DNA of 36,361 nt from JAILLW01 sp045640905 (GCA_045640905.1 JAZUFW010000011.1:1-36361), one strand, 5' to 3'. Counted from the first letter of the stretch, positions 7,139 to 16,467 are shown. Notes: generated from the sequence alone by a model not told the origin. A program made the numbers and translations.

Positions 7139-7172
7139 AAGGGGCTGGTGTCGTTGACAAAAAGCCCCTTTT
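7139..7172 (+). terminator. Terminator after the GNAT-EAL gene
   Basis: AAGGGGCT (7139-7146) pairs with AGCCCCTT (7163-7170), ending in TTTT. The loop itself pairs as TGTC-GTT-GACA. Its loop contains the -35 of the aspS promoter. Confidence 0.8.
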
Positions 7173-7182
7173 AAACTAGAAT
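7154..7182 (+). promoter_or_regulatory. aspS promoter, -35 inside the upstream terminator loop
   Basis: Consensus TTGACA (7154-7159), a 17-bp spacer, and TAGAAT (7177-7182). A second TAGAAT at 7191-7196 lacks a -35. The transcript begins after the hairpin, so terminator and promoter share DNA without conflict in the RNA. Confidence 0.7.
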
Positions 7183-7235
7183 TATTGGGTTAGAATCAAA
7201 CTCGGTATAACACCGTATTTTTAAGGAGAAAAATC

Positions 7236-8987
7236 ATGGAATTGTCTACATTGTACAGAGACGTCAATCTCGGAGAACTCAGCGAGAAAGATATTAATCG
7301 CGAAATAAAGGTTTCGGGCTGGGTTGAGAATATTCGTGATCACGGCGGCGTTTCGTTTGTGGATTTGAGAGATATGTATGGAGTATTGCAAGTAGTTATG
7401 CGTGATACTTCTTTACTAAAGGGCCTTCAAAAAGAAGACTGCATTAGCATTTCCGGAAAGATGGAAAAGAGAGACGAGGAAACCTACAACCCGAAAATCC
7501 CTACGGGAACCATCGAACTCGAGGCTCATTCGGTAGAGATACTCGGAAAGGTTTACAAGCCCCTTCCGTTCGAAATTGCTACATCGAAGGAAATTCGTGA
7601 AGATTTGAGATTGAAGTACAGATACCTCGATCTTCGTAACAGAAAAGTACTCGATAACATGATGTTCCGTTCAAATGTTATTACTTTTTTGCGAAGCAAG
7701 ATGACAGAAATGGGATTTATGGAGATACAGACACCTATTCTTTGCGCTTCATCTCCGGAGGGTGCTCGTGATTATATAGTTCCTTCACGTCATTATAAAG
7801 GAAAGTTCTATGCTTTGCCGCAGGCTCCTCAGCAGTACAAGCAGTTATTAATGGTATCCGGAATAGATAAATATTTCCAGATAGCTCCCTGCTTCAGAGA
7901 CGAAGACGCCAGAGCCGATCGTTCCCCCGGTGAATTTTATCAGCTTGACTTTGAGATGAGCTTTGCTACTCAGGAGGATGTTTTCAAGGTAGGAGAAGAA
8001 GTATTAACCGCTACCTTTGTGAAATTTGCTCCGGAAGGATATTCGGTTACCAAGGCTCCATTCCCCGTAATCAGCTACAAGCAGGCAATGCTTGAGTTCG
8101 GTTCGGATAAACCCGACCTTCGTAATCCGTTAAGAATTATTGATTTGTCAGAGTTCTTTAATAAGTGCACATTTAAGCCTTTCCAGAACAAGACGGTTCG
8201 TGCCATAAAGATTGAAGGTCACCAGTCAAAGGGCTTCCATGAGAAAATGTTGAAGTTTGCTACGGAAATCGGTATGGGAGGCTTAGGCTACCTTGAGGTT
8301 CAGGAAGATGAGACTTACAAAGGACCCATTGATAAGTTTATTCCCGATGAACTTAAGGGCGAACTTAAAGAATTGGCAGGACTTAAGAAGGACGATACTA
8401 TTTTCTTCATAGCCGATAAAGAAGCGAAAGCCGCTTCCTTCGCCGGACAGATCAGAAATGAATTGGGCAGAAGACTTGATATAATTAATGAAAAAGCATA
8501 TGAATTCTGCTTCGTTAATGATTTCCCGATGTTTGAATACAACGAAGAAGAAAAGAAGATCGGATTTACACATAACCCGTTCTCAATGCCTCAAGGTGGC
8601 TTGGATGCATTGATGAACGAAGATCCGCTGAATATTTTGGCATATCAGTATGACATAGTTTGTAACGGTGTTGAACTGTCATCGGGTGCTGTCAGAAACC
8701 ACAATCTGGATATTATGGTTAAGGCATTCGAAATCGCAGGATATGACGAGGAAGTATTGAAAGCAAAGTTCGGAGCACTTTACAATGCTTTTCAATTCGG
8801 AGCACCGCCTCACGCAGGTATGGCTCCCGGCGTTGACAGAATGATAATGTTACTTCGAAATGAAGAAAACATTCGTGAAGTTATTCCGTTCCCTATGTCA
8901 GGAACAGCTCAGGATTTGATGTGTGGTGCACCGAATGAAGTTACGGAGCAGCAACTTCGAGAAGTTCACATTAAGGTTAGAGCATAA
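7236..8987 (+). CDS. aspS: Aspartyl-tRNA synthetase
   Basis: The 583-residue length and order fit the bacterial enzyme that charges tRNA-Asp: an N-terminal anticodon-binding OB fold (IKVSGWVENIRDHGGVSFVDLRD), class II motif 2 (FRDEDARADR near 222), the bacterial GAD insert (about 290-420), and motif 3 (GMAPGVDRMIML near 529-540). Whether it is the discriminating type or also charges Asn cannot be told from sequence alone. ATG 7236 follows AAGGAG. It has its own promoter at 7154-7182 and is followed by a strong hairpin, so it is mainly monocistronic. Cytoplasmic, essential. Confidence 0.96.
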   Translation: MELSTLYRDVNLGELSEKDINREIKVSGWVENIRDHGGVSFVDLRDMYGVLQVVMRDTSLLKGLQKEDCISISGKMEKRDEETYNPKIPTGTIELEAHSVEILGKVYKPLPFEIATSKEIREDLRLKYRYLDLRNRKVLDNMMFRSNVITFLRSKMTEMGFMEIQTPILCASSPEGARDYIVPSRHYKGKFYALPQAPQQYKQLLMVSGIDKYFQIAPCFRDEDARADRSPGEFYQLDFEMSFATQEDVFKVGEEVLTATFVKFAPEGYSVTKAPFPVISYKQAMLEFGSDKPDLRNPLRIIDLSEFFNKCTFKPFQNKTVRAIKIEGHQSKGFHEKMLKFATEIGMGGLGYLEVQEDETYKGPIDKFIPDELKGELKELAGLKKDDTIFFIADKEAKAASFAGQIRNELGRRLDIINEKAYEFCFVNDFPMFEYNEEEKKIGFTHNPFSMPQGGLDALMNEDPLNILAYQYDIVCNGVELSSGAVRNHNLDIMVKAFEIAGYDEEVLKAKFGALYNAFQFGAPPHAGMAPGVDRMIMLLRNEENIREVIPFPMSGTAQDLMCGAPNEVTEQQLREVHIKVRA

Positions 8988-8993
8988 TTTTTT

Positions 8994-9022
8994 GCGGATA
9001 CCTGAAACGGTATCCGCTTTTT
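8994..9022 (+). terminator. Terminator between aspS and trkA
   Basis: GCGGATACC (8994-9002) pairs with GGTATCCGC (9009-9017) over TGAAAC, then TTTTT. The trkA start follows within 11-26 bases, so no room is left for a separate promoter between them. Confidence 0.9.
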
Positions 9023-9032
9023 GGTAGAAAAC

Positions 9033-10409
9033 ATGAAAAATGCAGACATGAAAATTATTATTGTGGGATCCGGAAGCATAGGAACCGCAATAGCAAAAGA
9101 ATTAACCAAAGACGGACTGGAAGTAACCATAGTCGACAAAGACTCCGAAGTAATCGGAAACATTGTCAATACGGTTGACGTTATCGGATACAAAGGTAAC
9201 GGTGCATCCTACAAGACGCTTAACGAATTGAATGCCAAGGATGCCGATATATTGATAGCAATAACCAATTCGGATGAGTTGAACCTGTTGTCATGTTTTA
9301 CAGCTCATACGATGGGAACAAAACATACGATAGCCAGAGTCAGAGATGTTGACTATGCCAGTCAACACGAGTTTTATAAGGACGAATTGGGGCTGTCGAT
9401 GGTTATTAATCCCGATTTGGAAACTGCCAATGAAATATTTCGTACTTTGAGATTCCCACTTGCGACCCGTGTAGAACTTTTTGCCGGAGGTAAGGCAGAA
9501 CTTATAGAGATGAATGTTGACAGTTCTTCTCCGCTGGTTAATCGTAACCTGATAGAAATACGAAAAGAACTTGATATTGATTTTTTGATTTGCGCCGTTA
9601 AGCGTGATGGCGAAGTATTTGTTCCCAAGGGCGATACAGTTATTTTGGAAGAGGATGTTTTGTATCTGACCGGGGATTCGATGAATATTCGTAAATCCTT
9701 TGCGAAACTTAAGTTAAATACAAAGCCGCTTAAATCCGTAATGATAGCCGGTAATGACAGAGTTTCATTTTACCTGGCCGATTTGCTGACCCGCCATGGT
9801 GTAAATGTAAATATTGTTGATGAAAATCGTACCTGGTGCAAGGAGATGGCATCCAACCTTCCGAAAGCCAGTGTTATGAATGAAGATGCATTGAGATATT
9901 TTGATGTTATGAGTGCCAGCGATATTCAAAATACCGATGGATTTGTAGCAATAACGGATGATGATGAATATAATCTGATAGCTTCGATGTATGCGGAATC
10001 TCAGGGAATAAGCAAAGTCGTTTCCAGAATCAGCGCAAAGAGCCGCATGAAGGTACTGCAGAAGGACAGCCGTATCTCAATGGTTTCCAGAGAAGATGTA
10101 GCTGCCGACCGAATCATCGGATATACCAGAGCTTTGCTCAACGCCAATGAAACGACACGCGTTGAAGCCTTGTATCGACTTCTTGACGGACAGTTGGAGT
10201 TCGTTGAGTTTGCCGTAAAGAATAATGATAAATGTATTAATGTTCCTCTTAAAGAGATAAAGTTTAAGAAGAATATACTTTTGGCAGGAATCATTCGTGA
10301 TTCGCGAATGATTATTCCTCACGGCGCTGATGTAATAAAGCCCGGTGATTCTGCCATTTTTGCATCAATTAATCAAAGAATTTCTGATTTAGAGGATGTT
10401 TATGAATAA
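9033..10409 (+). CDS. trkA: Trk potassium uptake regulatory subunit TrkA
   Basis: The 458-residue cytoplasmic protein has two tandem RCK (TrkA-N plus TrkA-C) units. The first nucleotide-binding fold starts IIIVGSGSIGTA (GxGxxG at 12-17), and the second near 235 (SVMIAGNDRVSFYL) is more divergent. TrkA gates the TrkH channel in response to NAD(H) or ATP/ADP. The start is uncertain: ATG 9033 has only a weak GGTAGA upstream, and ATG 9048 would begin exactly at the fold (MKIIIVG), as in many relatives. The gene overlaps trkH by 8 bases. With a terminator just before it, expression may depend on read-through from aspS or on a promoter inside aspS. Confidence 0.92.
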   Translation: MKNADMKIIIVGSGSIGTAIAKELTKDGLEVTIVDKDSEVIGNIVNTVDVIGYKGNGASYKTLNELNAKDADILIAITNSDELNLLSCFTAHTMGTKHTIARVRDVDYASQHEFYKDELGLSMVINPDLETANEIFRTLRFPLATRVELFAGGKAELIEMNVDSSSPLVNRNLIEIRKELDIDFLICAVKRDGEVFVPKGDTVILEEDVLYLTGDSMNIRKSFAKLKLNTKPLKSVMIAGNDRVSFYLADLLTRHGVNVNIVDENRTWCKEMASNLPKASVMNEDALRYFDVMSASDIQNTDGFVAITDDDEYNLIASMYAESQGISKVVSRISAKSRMKVLQKDSRISMVSREDVAADRIIGYTRALLNANETTRVEALYRLLDGQLEFVEFAVKNNDKCINVPLKEIKFKKNILLAGIIRDSRMIIPHGADVIKPGDSAIFASINQRISDLEDVYE

Positions 10410-11838
10410 AAAGACAATCATAAACAATGTCGCAAAAATAGTATTTGTAATCAGCTTGCTGATGATGCTTCCGATGTGGGTTTCGTTTTTTTACAGAGAA
10501 TATAACGATGCTCTTTCCTTTGTGTACGTGATTGCCCCGACAATGTTAATTAGTGCTTTACTCACGGGAGTTGAAACTACCGGGATTAAGCCGAGAGATG
10601 GGTATGTCATCGTGGCTGTCAGCTGGATTGTTATTTCGCTTATAGGTGCAGTACCGTTTTATTTGTCCGGCGCTTTCGATAATTATGCGTGCGCTCTTTT
10701 CGAGATTGTTTCCGGATTTACCACAACAGGAGCTTCTGTTTTGGATGAACCGGCCGTACTGGGGCATGGAATGCAGTTTTTCAGATGCTTTAGTCATTGG
10801 ATCGGAGGCATGGGAGTTCTGGTATTTGTGTTGATGGTAATGCCTATGGACAATGATTCTTCCATGCACTTAATCCGTGCGGAAGTTCCCGGACCTACTG
10901 CAGGTAAACTTGTTCCCAGGATGAAAAATACATCCAGAATTCTGTATGGAATATACGGGTTTATGACGCTGGCTTTGGCTATAATTCTGGTTGCCTTAAA
11001 GATGCCGTTGTACGATGCACTTTGTTATGCTTTCGGAACGGCAGGAACAGGCGGATTCAGCATCACGTCAGCAGGTTTGTCGGCATATAATTCTCCGGCG
11101 ATAGAAATAGTTGTTTCGGTGGCAATGCTGATGTTCGGAATCAATTTCAATATATACTTCCTGATACTCATGGGCAAATTCAAAGAAGCTTTGAAGAATG
11201 AAGAAACCATCTGCTATTTGGGAATAGTTGTCATAGGTGTATTGGCCGTGGGGATTAATACATTTCGCACGATAGGAAACGTATTTGATACGTTTAGGAT
11301 ATCTCTTTTCCAAGTATCATCGATTATGACGACGACAGGTTTTGCTACCGCAGATTTTAATATGTGGCCGGAATTTTCCAAGCATATTTTGGTGCTTTTG
11401 ATGATTATCGGAGCTTGTGCAGGTTCGACTGCGGGCGGACTCAAAGTATCGCGTGTCATTATTTTGTTCAAATCCTTCGTGGCGGAAATAAAGAGCCTCA
11501 TAAACCCCAAGCATGTGGTAACAGTCAGAGTCAATTCCGAAACCGTTGACAACAGAGTGCTTAATTCGGCCAGAGTGTATTGTGCGGCGTATTTTATTAT
11601 TATCTGTCTGTCGGTTCTGTTACTTTCGATAAACGGGCTGGATTTTACTACCAATACTACTGCGGTTCTTTCCTGCTTTAATAATATCGGACCGGGATTG
11701 GGACTGGTTGGTCCTATGGCTAATTACAGCGTATATTCAACTCCCGCACTTATTCTGCTGTCCGCACTTATGTTAACCGGACGATTGGAGATATTTCCAA
11801 TTTTTCTGCTGTTCATGAGGTCTTCTCATGACAAATAG
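10402..11838 (+). CDS. trkH: Trk potassium transporter membrane subunit TrkH
   Basis: The 478-residue membrane protein carries the four pore loops of the TrkH/KtrB superfamily: SGFTTTGASVL, FGTAGTGGFSIT, SSIMTTTGFATAD and CFNNIGPGLGL. The C-terminal helix-loop has GRLEIFPIFLLF, also family-typical. It forms the K+ (or Na+) conducting dimer that TrkA gates. ATG 10402 fits AGAGG at 10391-10395; an earlier in-frame ATG 10396 would sit on the ribosome site. The 8-base overlap with trkA suggests coupled translation. Followed by a promoter for the next gene and no clear terminator. Confidence 0.95.
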   Translation: MNKKTIINNVAKIVFVISLLMMLPMWVSFFYREYNDALSFVYVIAPTMLISALLTGVETTGIKPRDGYVIVAVSWIVISLIGAVPFYLSGAFDNYACALFEIVSGFTTTGASVLDEPAVLGHGMQFFRCFSHWIGGMGVLVFVLMVMPMDNDSSMHLIRAEVPGPTAGKLVPRMKNTSRILYGIYGFMTLALAIILVALKMPLYDALCYAFGTAGTGGFSITSAGLSAYNSPAIEIVVSVAMLMFGINFNIYFLILMGKFKEALKNEETICYLGIVVIGVLAVGINTFRTIGNVFDTFRISLFQVSSIMTTTGFATADFNMWPEFSKHILVLLMIIGACAGSTAGGLKVSRVIILFKSFVAEIKSLINPKHVVTVRVNSETVDNRVLNSARVYCAAYFIIICLSVLLLSINGLDFTTNTTAVLSCFNNIGPGLGLVGPMANYSVYSTPALILLSALMLTGRLEIFPIFLLFMRSSHDK

Positions 11839-11849
11839 AATAATAGCTA

Positions 11850-11878
11850 TTGATTTACATAATATTATATGAGATAAT
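11850..11878 (+). promoter_or_regulatory. Promoter of the small secreted protein gene
   Basis: TTGATT (11850-11855), 17-bp spacer, GATAAT (11873-11878). It lies about 30 bases before the start codon region. Confidence 0.5.
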
Positions 11879-11910
11879 ATCCTTACTTTACTGAAGGAGG
11901 TATGATACTT

Positions 11911-12354
11911 ATGATTACAAAGAAAATATTGGCTTTTGCTTTGGCACTTACATTGACATTCGGATTCTGCTTCAGTACATATGCAGATGTCAGTGGAAAT
12001 ACACCTACCGTAGATAACAGCTTTGATTTATTCAAGCAGGATGCATATGCAAAGATGAATACGGCTCTTTACAATATCACCAGTGCTTCATTGATGGGAA
12101 ATACCGATTATGCGGCACAGTTGATGGCACAGGGTGTTTTGATTGATGCAAAGAACTGGCAGTGCATTGACCTTGAAATGCTTAGAAAAATAGATGCACT
12201 CAATATTCCTGTAGGATTCATTTTTAAATATGGTCAGCAGAAGTTCTTTACCATTATTACTCCGGGATCAACTTCACAGGCCCTTATTGATCCTTCGGGC
12301 TATGTAGGATTTTTGAAACTGGCATCAAGATACGGTGCTACTCCGATTTTGTAA
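11911..12354 (+). CDS. Small secreted protein of unknown function
   Basis: The 147-residue product starts with a classical signal peptide (KK, then LAFALALTLTFGFCF, cleavage likely after STYA near residue 25). The mature part of about 120 residues has two halves, an alpha-rich SFDLFKQDAYAKMNTALYN and a C-terminal KFFTIITPGSTSQALIDPSGYVG. No known domain is recognised, and there is no lipobox or LPxTG anchor, so it is probably released. ATG 11911 sits 10 bases after AAGGAGG; ATG 11902 would overlap the ribosome site. Promoter and terminator flank it, so it is monocistronic. Its job cannot be guessed from the neighbours. Confidence 0.75.
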   Translation: MITKKILAFALALTLTFGFCFSTYADVSGNTPTVDNSFDLFKQDAYAKMNTALYNITSASLMGNTDYAAQLMAQGVLIDAKNWQCIDLEMLRKIDALNIPVGFIFKYGQQKFFTIITPGSTSQALIDPSGYVGFLKLASRYGATPIL

Positions 12355-12372
12355 AACATAAAGAAATTAATG

Positions 12373-12398
12373 AAAGCGCATCTTTAGGATGCGCTTTT
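12373..12398 (+). terminator. Rho-independent terminator
   Basis: AAAGCGCATC (12373-12382) pairs with GATGCGCTTT (12388-12397) over TTTAG, with T following. It ends the secreted-protein transcript. Confidence 0.85.
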
Positions 12399-12401
12399 AG
12401 T

Positions 12402-12430
12402 TTGCAAATAGATATCTAAAGTGTTACACT
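12402..12430 (+). promoter_or_regulatory. ptb-buk promoter
   Basis: TTGCAA (12402-12407), 17-bp spacer, TACACT (12425-12430). The leader then contains a GC-rich partial hairpin (ACCGTGTGCGC...GGCGCGGT, about 12434-12456) before the start at 12484. Confidence 0.5.
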
Positions 12431-12483
12431 ATGACCGTGTGCGCGATGGGCGCGGTTATTATTTTGGTAAAGAGGTAGAAAAA

Positions 12484-13401
12484 ATGACAAAGACATTCGA
12501 TGAGCTGCTTGAAAAAGTAGCGAAAATCCCTATGAAAAAGGTTGCAGTTTGCGTTTCTCAGGACTCTGCAGTCATTGAAGCGGTAAGATGTGCTAAAGAC
12601 AGAAAAATCGCTGATGCTATTTTGGTCGGAAACGAAGCTCAAACAAAGGAAATTGCAAAGGAACTCAATATTGATATTTCGGATTTCGAAATGATTAATG
12701 TTGAGGATATTACCGAAGCATCACTTGCTGCGGTTAAGCTGGTTCATGACGGAAAAGCCGATTTGTACATGAAAGGGCTTATTGATTCGAAGGGATTTTT
12801 AAAGAGTGTTCTTGATAAAGAAGTAGGTCTTCGTACAGGAAAGACATTGTCTCACGTATGTGTATTCGACGTAAAAGGATATGATCGTTTAATGTTCCTT
12901 ACAGACGTTGCATTTTTGCCGTATCCGACTTTGGAGGACAAGGCCAATATTATCAGAAATACCGTAGAAATATGTGAGGCCTGCGGAGTAACCAACCCTA
13001 AGGTAGCTCCTTTGGCAGCCGTTGAAGTGGTTAATCCCAAAATGCCTGTTACGGTTGAGGCTGAAGAACTTCACCAGATGAATTTGAGAGGTGAAATCGA
13101 AGGATGTATTGTTGACGGACCTTTGTCAATGGATTTGGCTATCGATCCTGAGGCAGCCAAGCATAAAGGCGCTACGGACAGACCTATTCAGGGCGATGCC
13201 GATATTCTTCTTTTCCCCGATATTCATGCCGGAAACTTGACATATAAAGCGATGGTTCATATGGCTGACTGTGTTAACGGAAATATCCTTACAGGAACGG
13301 CAGCCCCCGTTGTATTGACATCTCGTTCGGATTCAATGGAAGTTAAGGTTAACTCACTTGCTGTTGCAGCACTTGTTTCTGAATACATGAAGAATAAATA
13401 G
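12484..13401 (+). CDS. ptb: Phosphate butyryltransferase
   Basis: The 305-residue enzyme belongs to the phosphate acetyl/butyryl transferase family. Marks are the C-terminal LLFPDIHAGNLTYKAMVH, PVVLTSRSDS and an EGCIVDGPLSMDLAIDPEAA motif. It swaps CoA for phosphate on butyryl-CoA, giving butyryl-phosphate. Length (Ptb about 300, Pta longer) and the butyrate kinase next door favour butyryl over acetyl specificity. ATG 12484 follows AGAGG; the frame is open upstream to 12421 without a ribosome site. It lies 9 bases before buk, so the two are one operon making butyrate and ATP. Cytoplasmic. Confidence 0.9.
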   Translation: MTKTFDELLEKVAKIPMKKVAVCVSQDSAVIEAVRCAKDRKIADAILVGNEAQTKEIAKELNIDISDFEMINVEDITEASLAAVKLVHDGKADLYMKGLIDSKGFLKSVLDKEVGLRTGKTLSHVCVFDVKGYDRLMFLTDVAFLPYPTLEDKANIIRNTVEICEACGVTNPKVAPLAAVEVVNPKMPVTVEAEELHQMNLRGEIEGCIVDGPLSMDLAIDPEAAKHKGATDRPIQGDADILLFPDIHAGNLTYKAMVHMADCVNGNILTGTAAPVVLTSRSDSMEVKVNSLAVAALVSEYMKNK

Positions 13402-13410
13402 GAGGACAAA

Positions 13411-14478
13411 ATGGCTATTAAATCATTAATTATTAATCCCGGCTCTACTTCTACCAAGTTGGGCGTATTCGAAGATGAAACATTGTTATTCGAAGAGACA
13501 CTTCGTCATTCTACCGAAGAAATCGCACAGTACGAGTCTATATTTGCACAAAAAGACTTTCGTAAAAATATTATTCTGAACTTTTTAAATGAAAAAGGAA
13601 TCGATCTTAAGTCATTCAACGTTATCGTAGGACGCGGCGGTATGCTTAAGCCTATTCCCGGCGGAACATATGCCGTTACTGATGGCCTTCTTGAGGATTT
13701 AAAGATTGGTAAACAGGGACAGCATGCTTCAAACCTGGGAGGAATTCTGGCTCGTGAAATCGGAGATTCAATTGGTGTTCCTTCATATATAGTAGACCCC
13801 GTTGTTGTAGACGAGTTGATGCCTATTGCCAGATATTCCGGAGTTCCTGAACTTCCTCGTAAGTCTGTATTCCATGCTCTTAACCAGAAGGCTGTAGCAA
13901 AGCGCTATGCTAAAGAGACGGGAAAAGCATATGATTCGTTGAACTTAATCGTTGTACATATGGGTGGCGGTGTTTCTGTAGGCGCACATGAAAAAGGTAA
14001 GGTAGTTGATATCTTTAACGCGCTTGACGGAGATGGTGCTTTTTCACCGGAACGTGCAGGCGGAGTTCCTTCGGGAGCGCTTATAAAGATGTGCTTCTCA
14101 GGTGAATATACCGAAAAAGAAGTATATAAGAAGATTTGCGGAAACGGTGGTTTTAATGCATACCTTAATACAAATGATATGCGTGATGTAGCCAAGATGA
14201 TAGATGAAGGCGATGAACATGCCAATGAAGTACGTGAGGCATTTATTATGCAGGTTGCCAAAGATATAGGTTCTATGGCTTGCGTATTAAACGGTAAGGT
14301 TGATCAGATTATTGTGACGGGCGGTATAGCCTACAATCAGGCTGTTGTAGATAAGATTAAGGAACGTGCCGGATTTATCGCTCCGTTTACTGTATATCCC
14401 GGTGAAGATGAGCTTCTGGCTCTTGCACAGGGTGCACTGCGCGTATTAAACGGCGAAGAAAAGGTAATGACATACTAA
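13411..14478 (+). CDS. buk: Butyrate kinase
   Basis: The 355-residue protein has the acetate/butyrate kinase fold: LIINPGSTSTKLGVFEDE at the start (phosphate 1), VVHMGGGVSVGAHEKGKVVD (phosphate 2), GDGAFSPERAGGVPSG, and IIVTGGIAYN (adenosine). The GGMLKPIPGGTYAV stretch is typical of butyrate kinases rather than acetate kinases. It makes ATP from butyryl-phosphate, ending the Ptb-Buk route to butyrate. ATG 13411 follows GGAGG. A terminator at 14492-14529 closes the operon. The alternative, a branched-chain fatty acid kinase, is excluded only by context. Confidence 0.93.
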   Translation: MAIKSLIINPGSTSTKLGVFEDETLLFEETLRHSTEEIAQYESIFAQKDFRKNIILNFLNEKGIDLKSFNVIVGRGGMLKPIPGGTYAVTDGLLEDLKIGKQGQHASNLGGILAREIGDSIGVPSYIVDPVVVDELMPIARYSGVPELPRKSVFHALNQKAVAKRYAKETGKAYDSLNLIVVHMGGGVSVGAHEKGKVVDIFNALDGDGAFSPERAGGVPSGALIKMCFSGEYTEKEVYKKICGNGGFNAYLNTNDMRDVAKMIDEGDEHANEVREAFIMQVAKDIGSMACVLNGKVDQIIVTGGIAYNQAVVDKIKERAGFIAPFTVYPGEDELLALAQGALRVLNGEEKVMTY

Positions 14479-14491
14479 TTTCTGATATTTG

Positions 14492-14529
14492 GGGAATAGG
14501 AGATCGAACAGATTTCCTATTCCCTTTTT
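14492..14529 (+). terminator. Terminator of ptb-buk
   Basis: GGGAATAGGA (14492-14501) pairs with TCCTATTCCC (14515-14524), followed by TTTTT. Confidence 0.9.
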
Positions 14530-14589
14530 ATTTTTACGAAGAATGTTTTCGAATTTCTTATGAAGTAAAAGGTTTGTGAGGGTGAAAAA

Positions 14590-16467
14590 TTGAAAGAACG
14601 TATGACTTCAAAGCAAAGACGTGAGTTAAAGAAAAACAGCAAAAAGGTTTTTAAAAAGCACTATCTGCTATTTGTGTTGATAATGCTTTTGGCCAGCATA
14701 TTGGGAACCGCGCAGAGCTCATCTACGAGCCTTTTCAGGCTGGGCGAGGGAAGCGAGACGGATTCAATAGTTTATGACGATGGCAGTACCTTTGATAATG
14801 TATTGGTTGACTTGATGTATGGCAATGTCGAAGCCGGTAAAAGCAAAATGAGTGCTAAGCTGGCCCAGCTGCTTGATACGAATATCAAGATAGGAGGATT
14901 GGAATTCGGACATACAGGAGGAACTCTTTCTTCGATTGTCAATAACCTGGCTTCCGGATCTATTCTGTTGAACGTATTTACGGCTTTTGCGCAGGCTACA
15001 GGCTCAACGTATGCGACGGCATGGATATTTATTCTGTCGGCTATGCTGTTTTTGATTGCTAAAGATATTTTTGTATCTTTGGTATACCGTCCTATTTATA
15101 TCAGAGTAATGCTTGAAGGCCGAACCTACGAAAAAGTGGGAACGCAGGCTTTTTTATATTTCTTCGCTGTGAAAAAGTATGTGCGCGCCGCATTTGCAGT
15201 GCTCAGAGAATATATAATTGAGACGCTCTGGTATTTAACCATAATAGGCGGACCGATTAAACATTATGCGTATGCCCTTACGGATTACATTATTGCCGAG
15301 AATCCTTCCGTCAGCGGAAAAGAGGCAATGAAACTTTCTTCTAAGATGATGAAGGGACATAAATGGGAACTGTTTTGGTTTGACTGTACATATCTTGGTT
15401 GGGATTTTTTAGGGTACCTGACATTAGGAATAACGAATCTTTTCTTTTCTGCTCCGTATTACGAAGCCTCTCGTTGCGAATATTATGCGAGAATGCGTGC
15501 GATGGCTCTTGAAAATGGTATTGAAGGTGCCGACAGGATTCTTAGCGATAAATACTTGTTTGAACATGCACTGCAGGAGGATGTTGATGCCTTATACAGT
15601 GATGCAGTTGATATACTTAACAGACCTTCGATTGAATATGAATATCCCAATAAGGTTGCAAAATTCTTTGCGGAAATATTCGGATTGGTGGTTTATTACG
15701 GACCTAAGGAAAAAGAATACAGAGACTATATGGCTAAAAAGTATGTGGCACAATCCTACAAGGATATAGTTGATAATCGCGCATATCCTTCCAGATTGTC
15801 TCCGATAAAAGTCGCAGAAAGACATAAACAGTTGGAGCATACGTATTACCTGCGTCATTATTCAATATGCTCTTTGATATTCATGTTCTTTATATTCTGC
15901 TTTGTGGGATGGAGCTGGGAGGTTGCCATCCACATAGTTAATGACGGAGTATTCGTTAACAGAGGCGTTATGCATGGCCCGTGGCTTCCCATATACGGAA
16001 GCGGTGCCGTAATGATTCTGCTGGTGCTTAATAAGCTTCGTGCAAAACCTGTTATTGAATTTATCAGTGCCATTGTGTTATGCGGAATTGTGGAATACTT
16101 TACTCACTGGTTTTTGCAGGTTACTCATGATGGACAGAAATGGTGGGATTATTCAGGGTATTTCCTGAATATTAACGGAAGAGTCTGCGCGGAAGGCTTG
16201 TTGGTATTCGGACTTGCCGGCGTGGCGGCTGTATATCTTTTGGCGCCCATGCTTGATAACTGCCTTTCAAAAATTCCGATTAAAATAGCGATTATTGTAT
16301 GTGCTGTTCTGGTCAGCGCTTTTACGATTGACAATATTTATTCTCATAAACATCCGAATGTCGGCAAAGGTATTACGGATTATGATAAGAAGTCGGCATG
16401 TGATATGAATGTTGGAGCAGAGGATTATGATATATCTGATACTTTTACCGGTATATATAGCGCTTAA
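14590..16467 (+). CDS. DUF975 - PF06541 (CmpB-type) fusion membrane protein
   Basis: The 625-residue integral membrane protein is in two parts. The N-terminal part (about 1-330) follows the DUF975 plan: a charged KQRRELKKNSKK start, several hydrophobic segments and a KLSSKMMKGHKWELF loop. The C-terminal part (about 420-600) begins CFVGWSWEV and contains RGVMHGPWLPIYGSGAV, the signature of the PF06541 putative ABC-type permease family, whose role is undefined. Fusion of the two is unusual. TTG 14590 is chosen for GAGGGTG at 14577-14584; ATG 14602 (MTSKQRR) is the alternative. The gene overlaps the metallophosphoesterase gene by 41 bases, so they are likely co-translated. Function unknown. Confidence 0.75.
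   Translation: MKERMTSKQRRELKKNSKKVFKKHYLLFVLIMLLASILGTAQSSSTSLFRLGEGSETDSIVYDDGSTFDNVLVDLMYGNVEAGKSKMSAKLAQLLDTNIKIGGLEFGHTGGTLSSIVNNLASGSILLNVFTAFAQATGSTYATAWIFILSAMLFLIAKDIFVSLVYRPIYIRVMLEGRTYEKVGTQAFLYFFAVKKYVRAAFAVLREYIIETLWYLTIIGGPIKHYAYALTDYIIAENPSVSGKEAMKLSSKMMKGHKWELFWFDCTYLGWDFLGYLTLGITNLFFSAPYYEASRCEYYARMRAMALENGIEGADRILSDKYLFEHALQEDVDALYSDAVDILNRPSIEYEYPNKVAKFFAEIFGLVVYYGPKEKEYRDYMAKKYVAQSYKDIVDNRAYPSRLSPIKVAERHKQLEHTYYLRHYSICSLIFMFFIFCFVGWSWEVAIHIVNDGVFVNRGVMHGPWLPIYGSGAVMILLVLNKLRAKPVIEFISAIVLCGIVEYFTHWFLQVTHDGQKWWDYSGYFLNINGRVCAEGLLVFGLAGVAAVYLLAPMLDNCLSKIPIKIAIIVCAVLVSAFTIDNIYSHKHPNVGKGITDYDKKSACDMNVGAEDYDISDTFTGIYSA

Noticed and set aside
12434..12456. GC-rich hairpin in the ptb leader as a riboswitch
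   Set aside because: It is only a short imperfect stem without any known riboswitch core and without a T-run.
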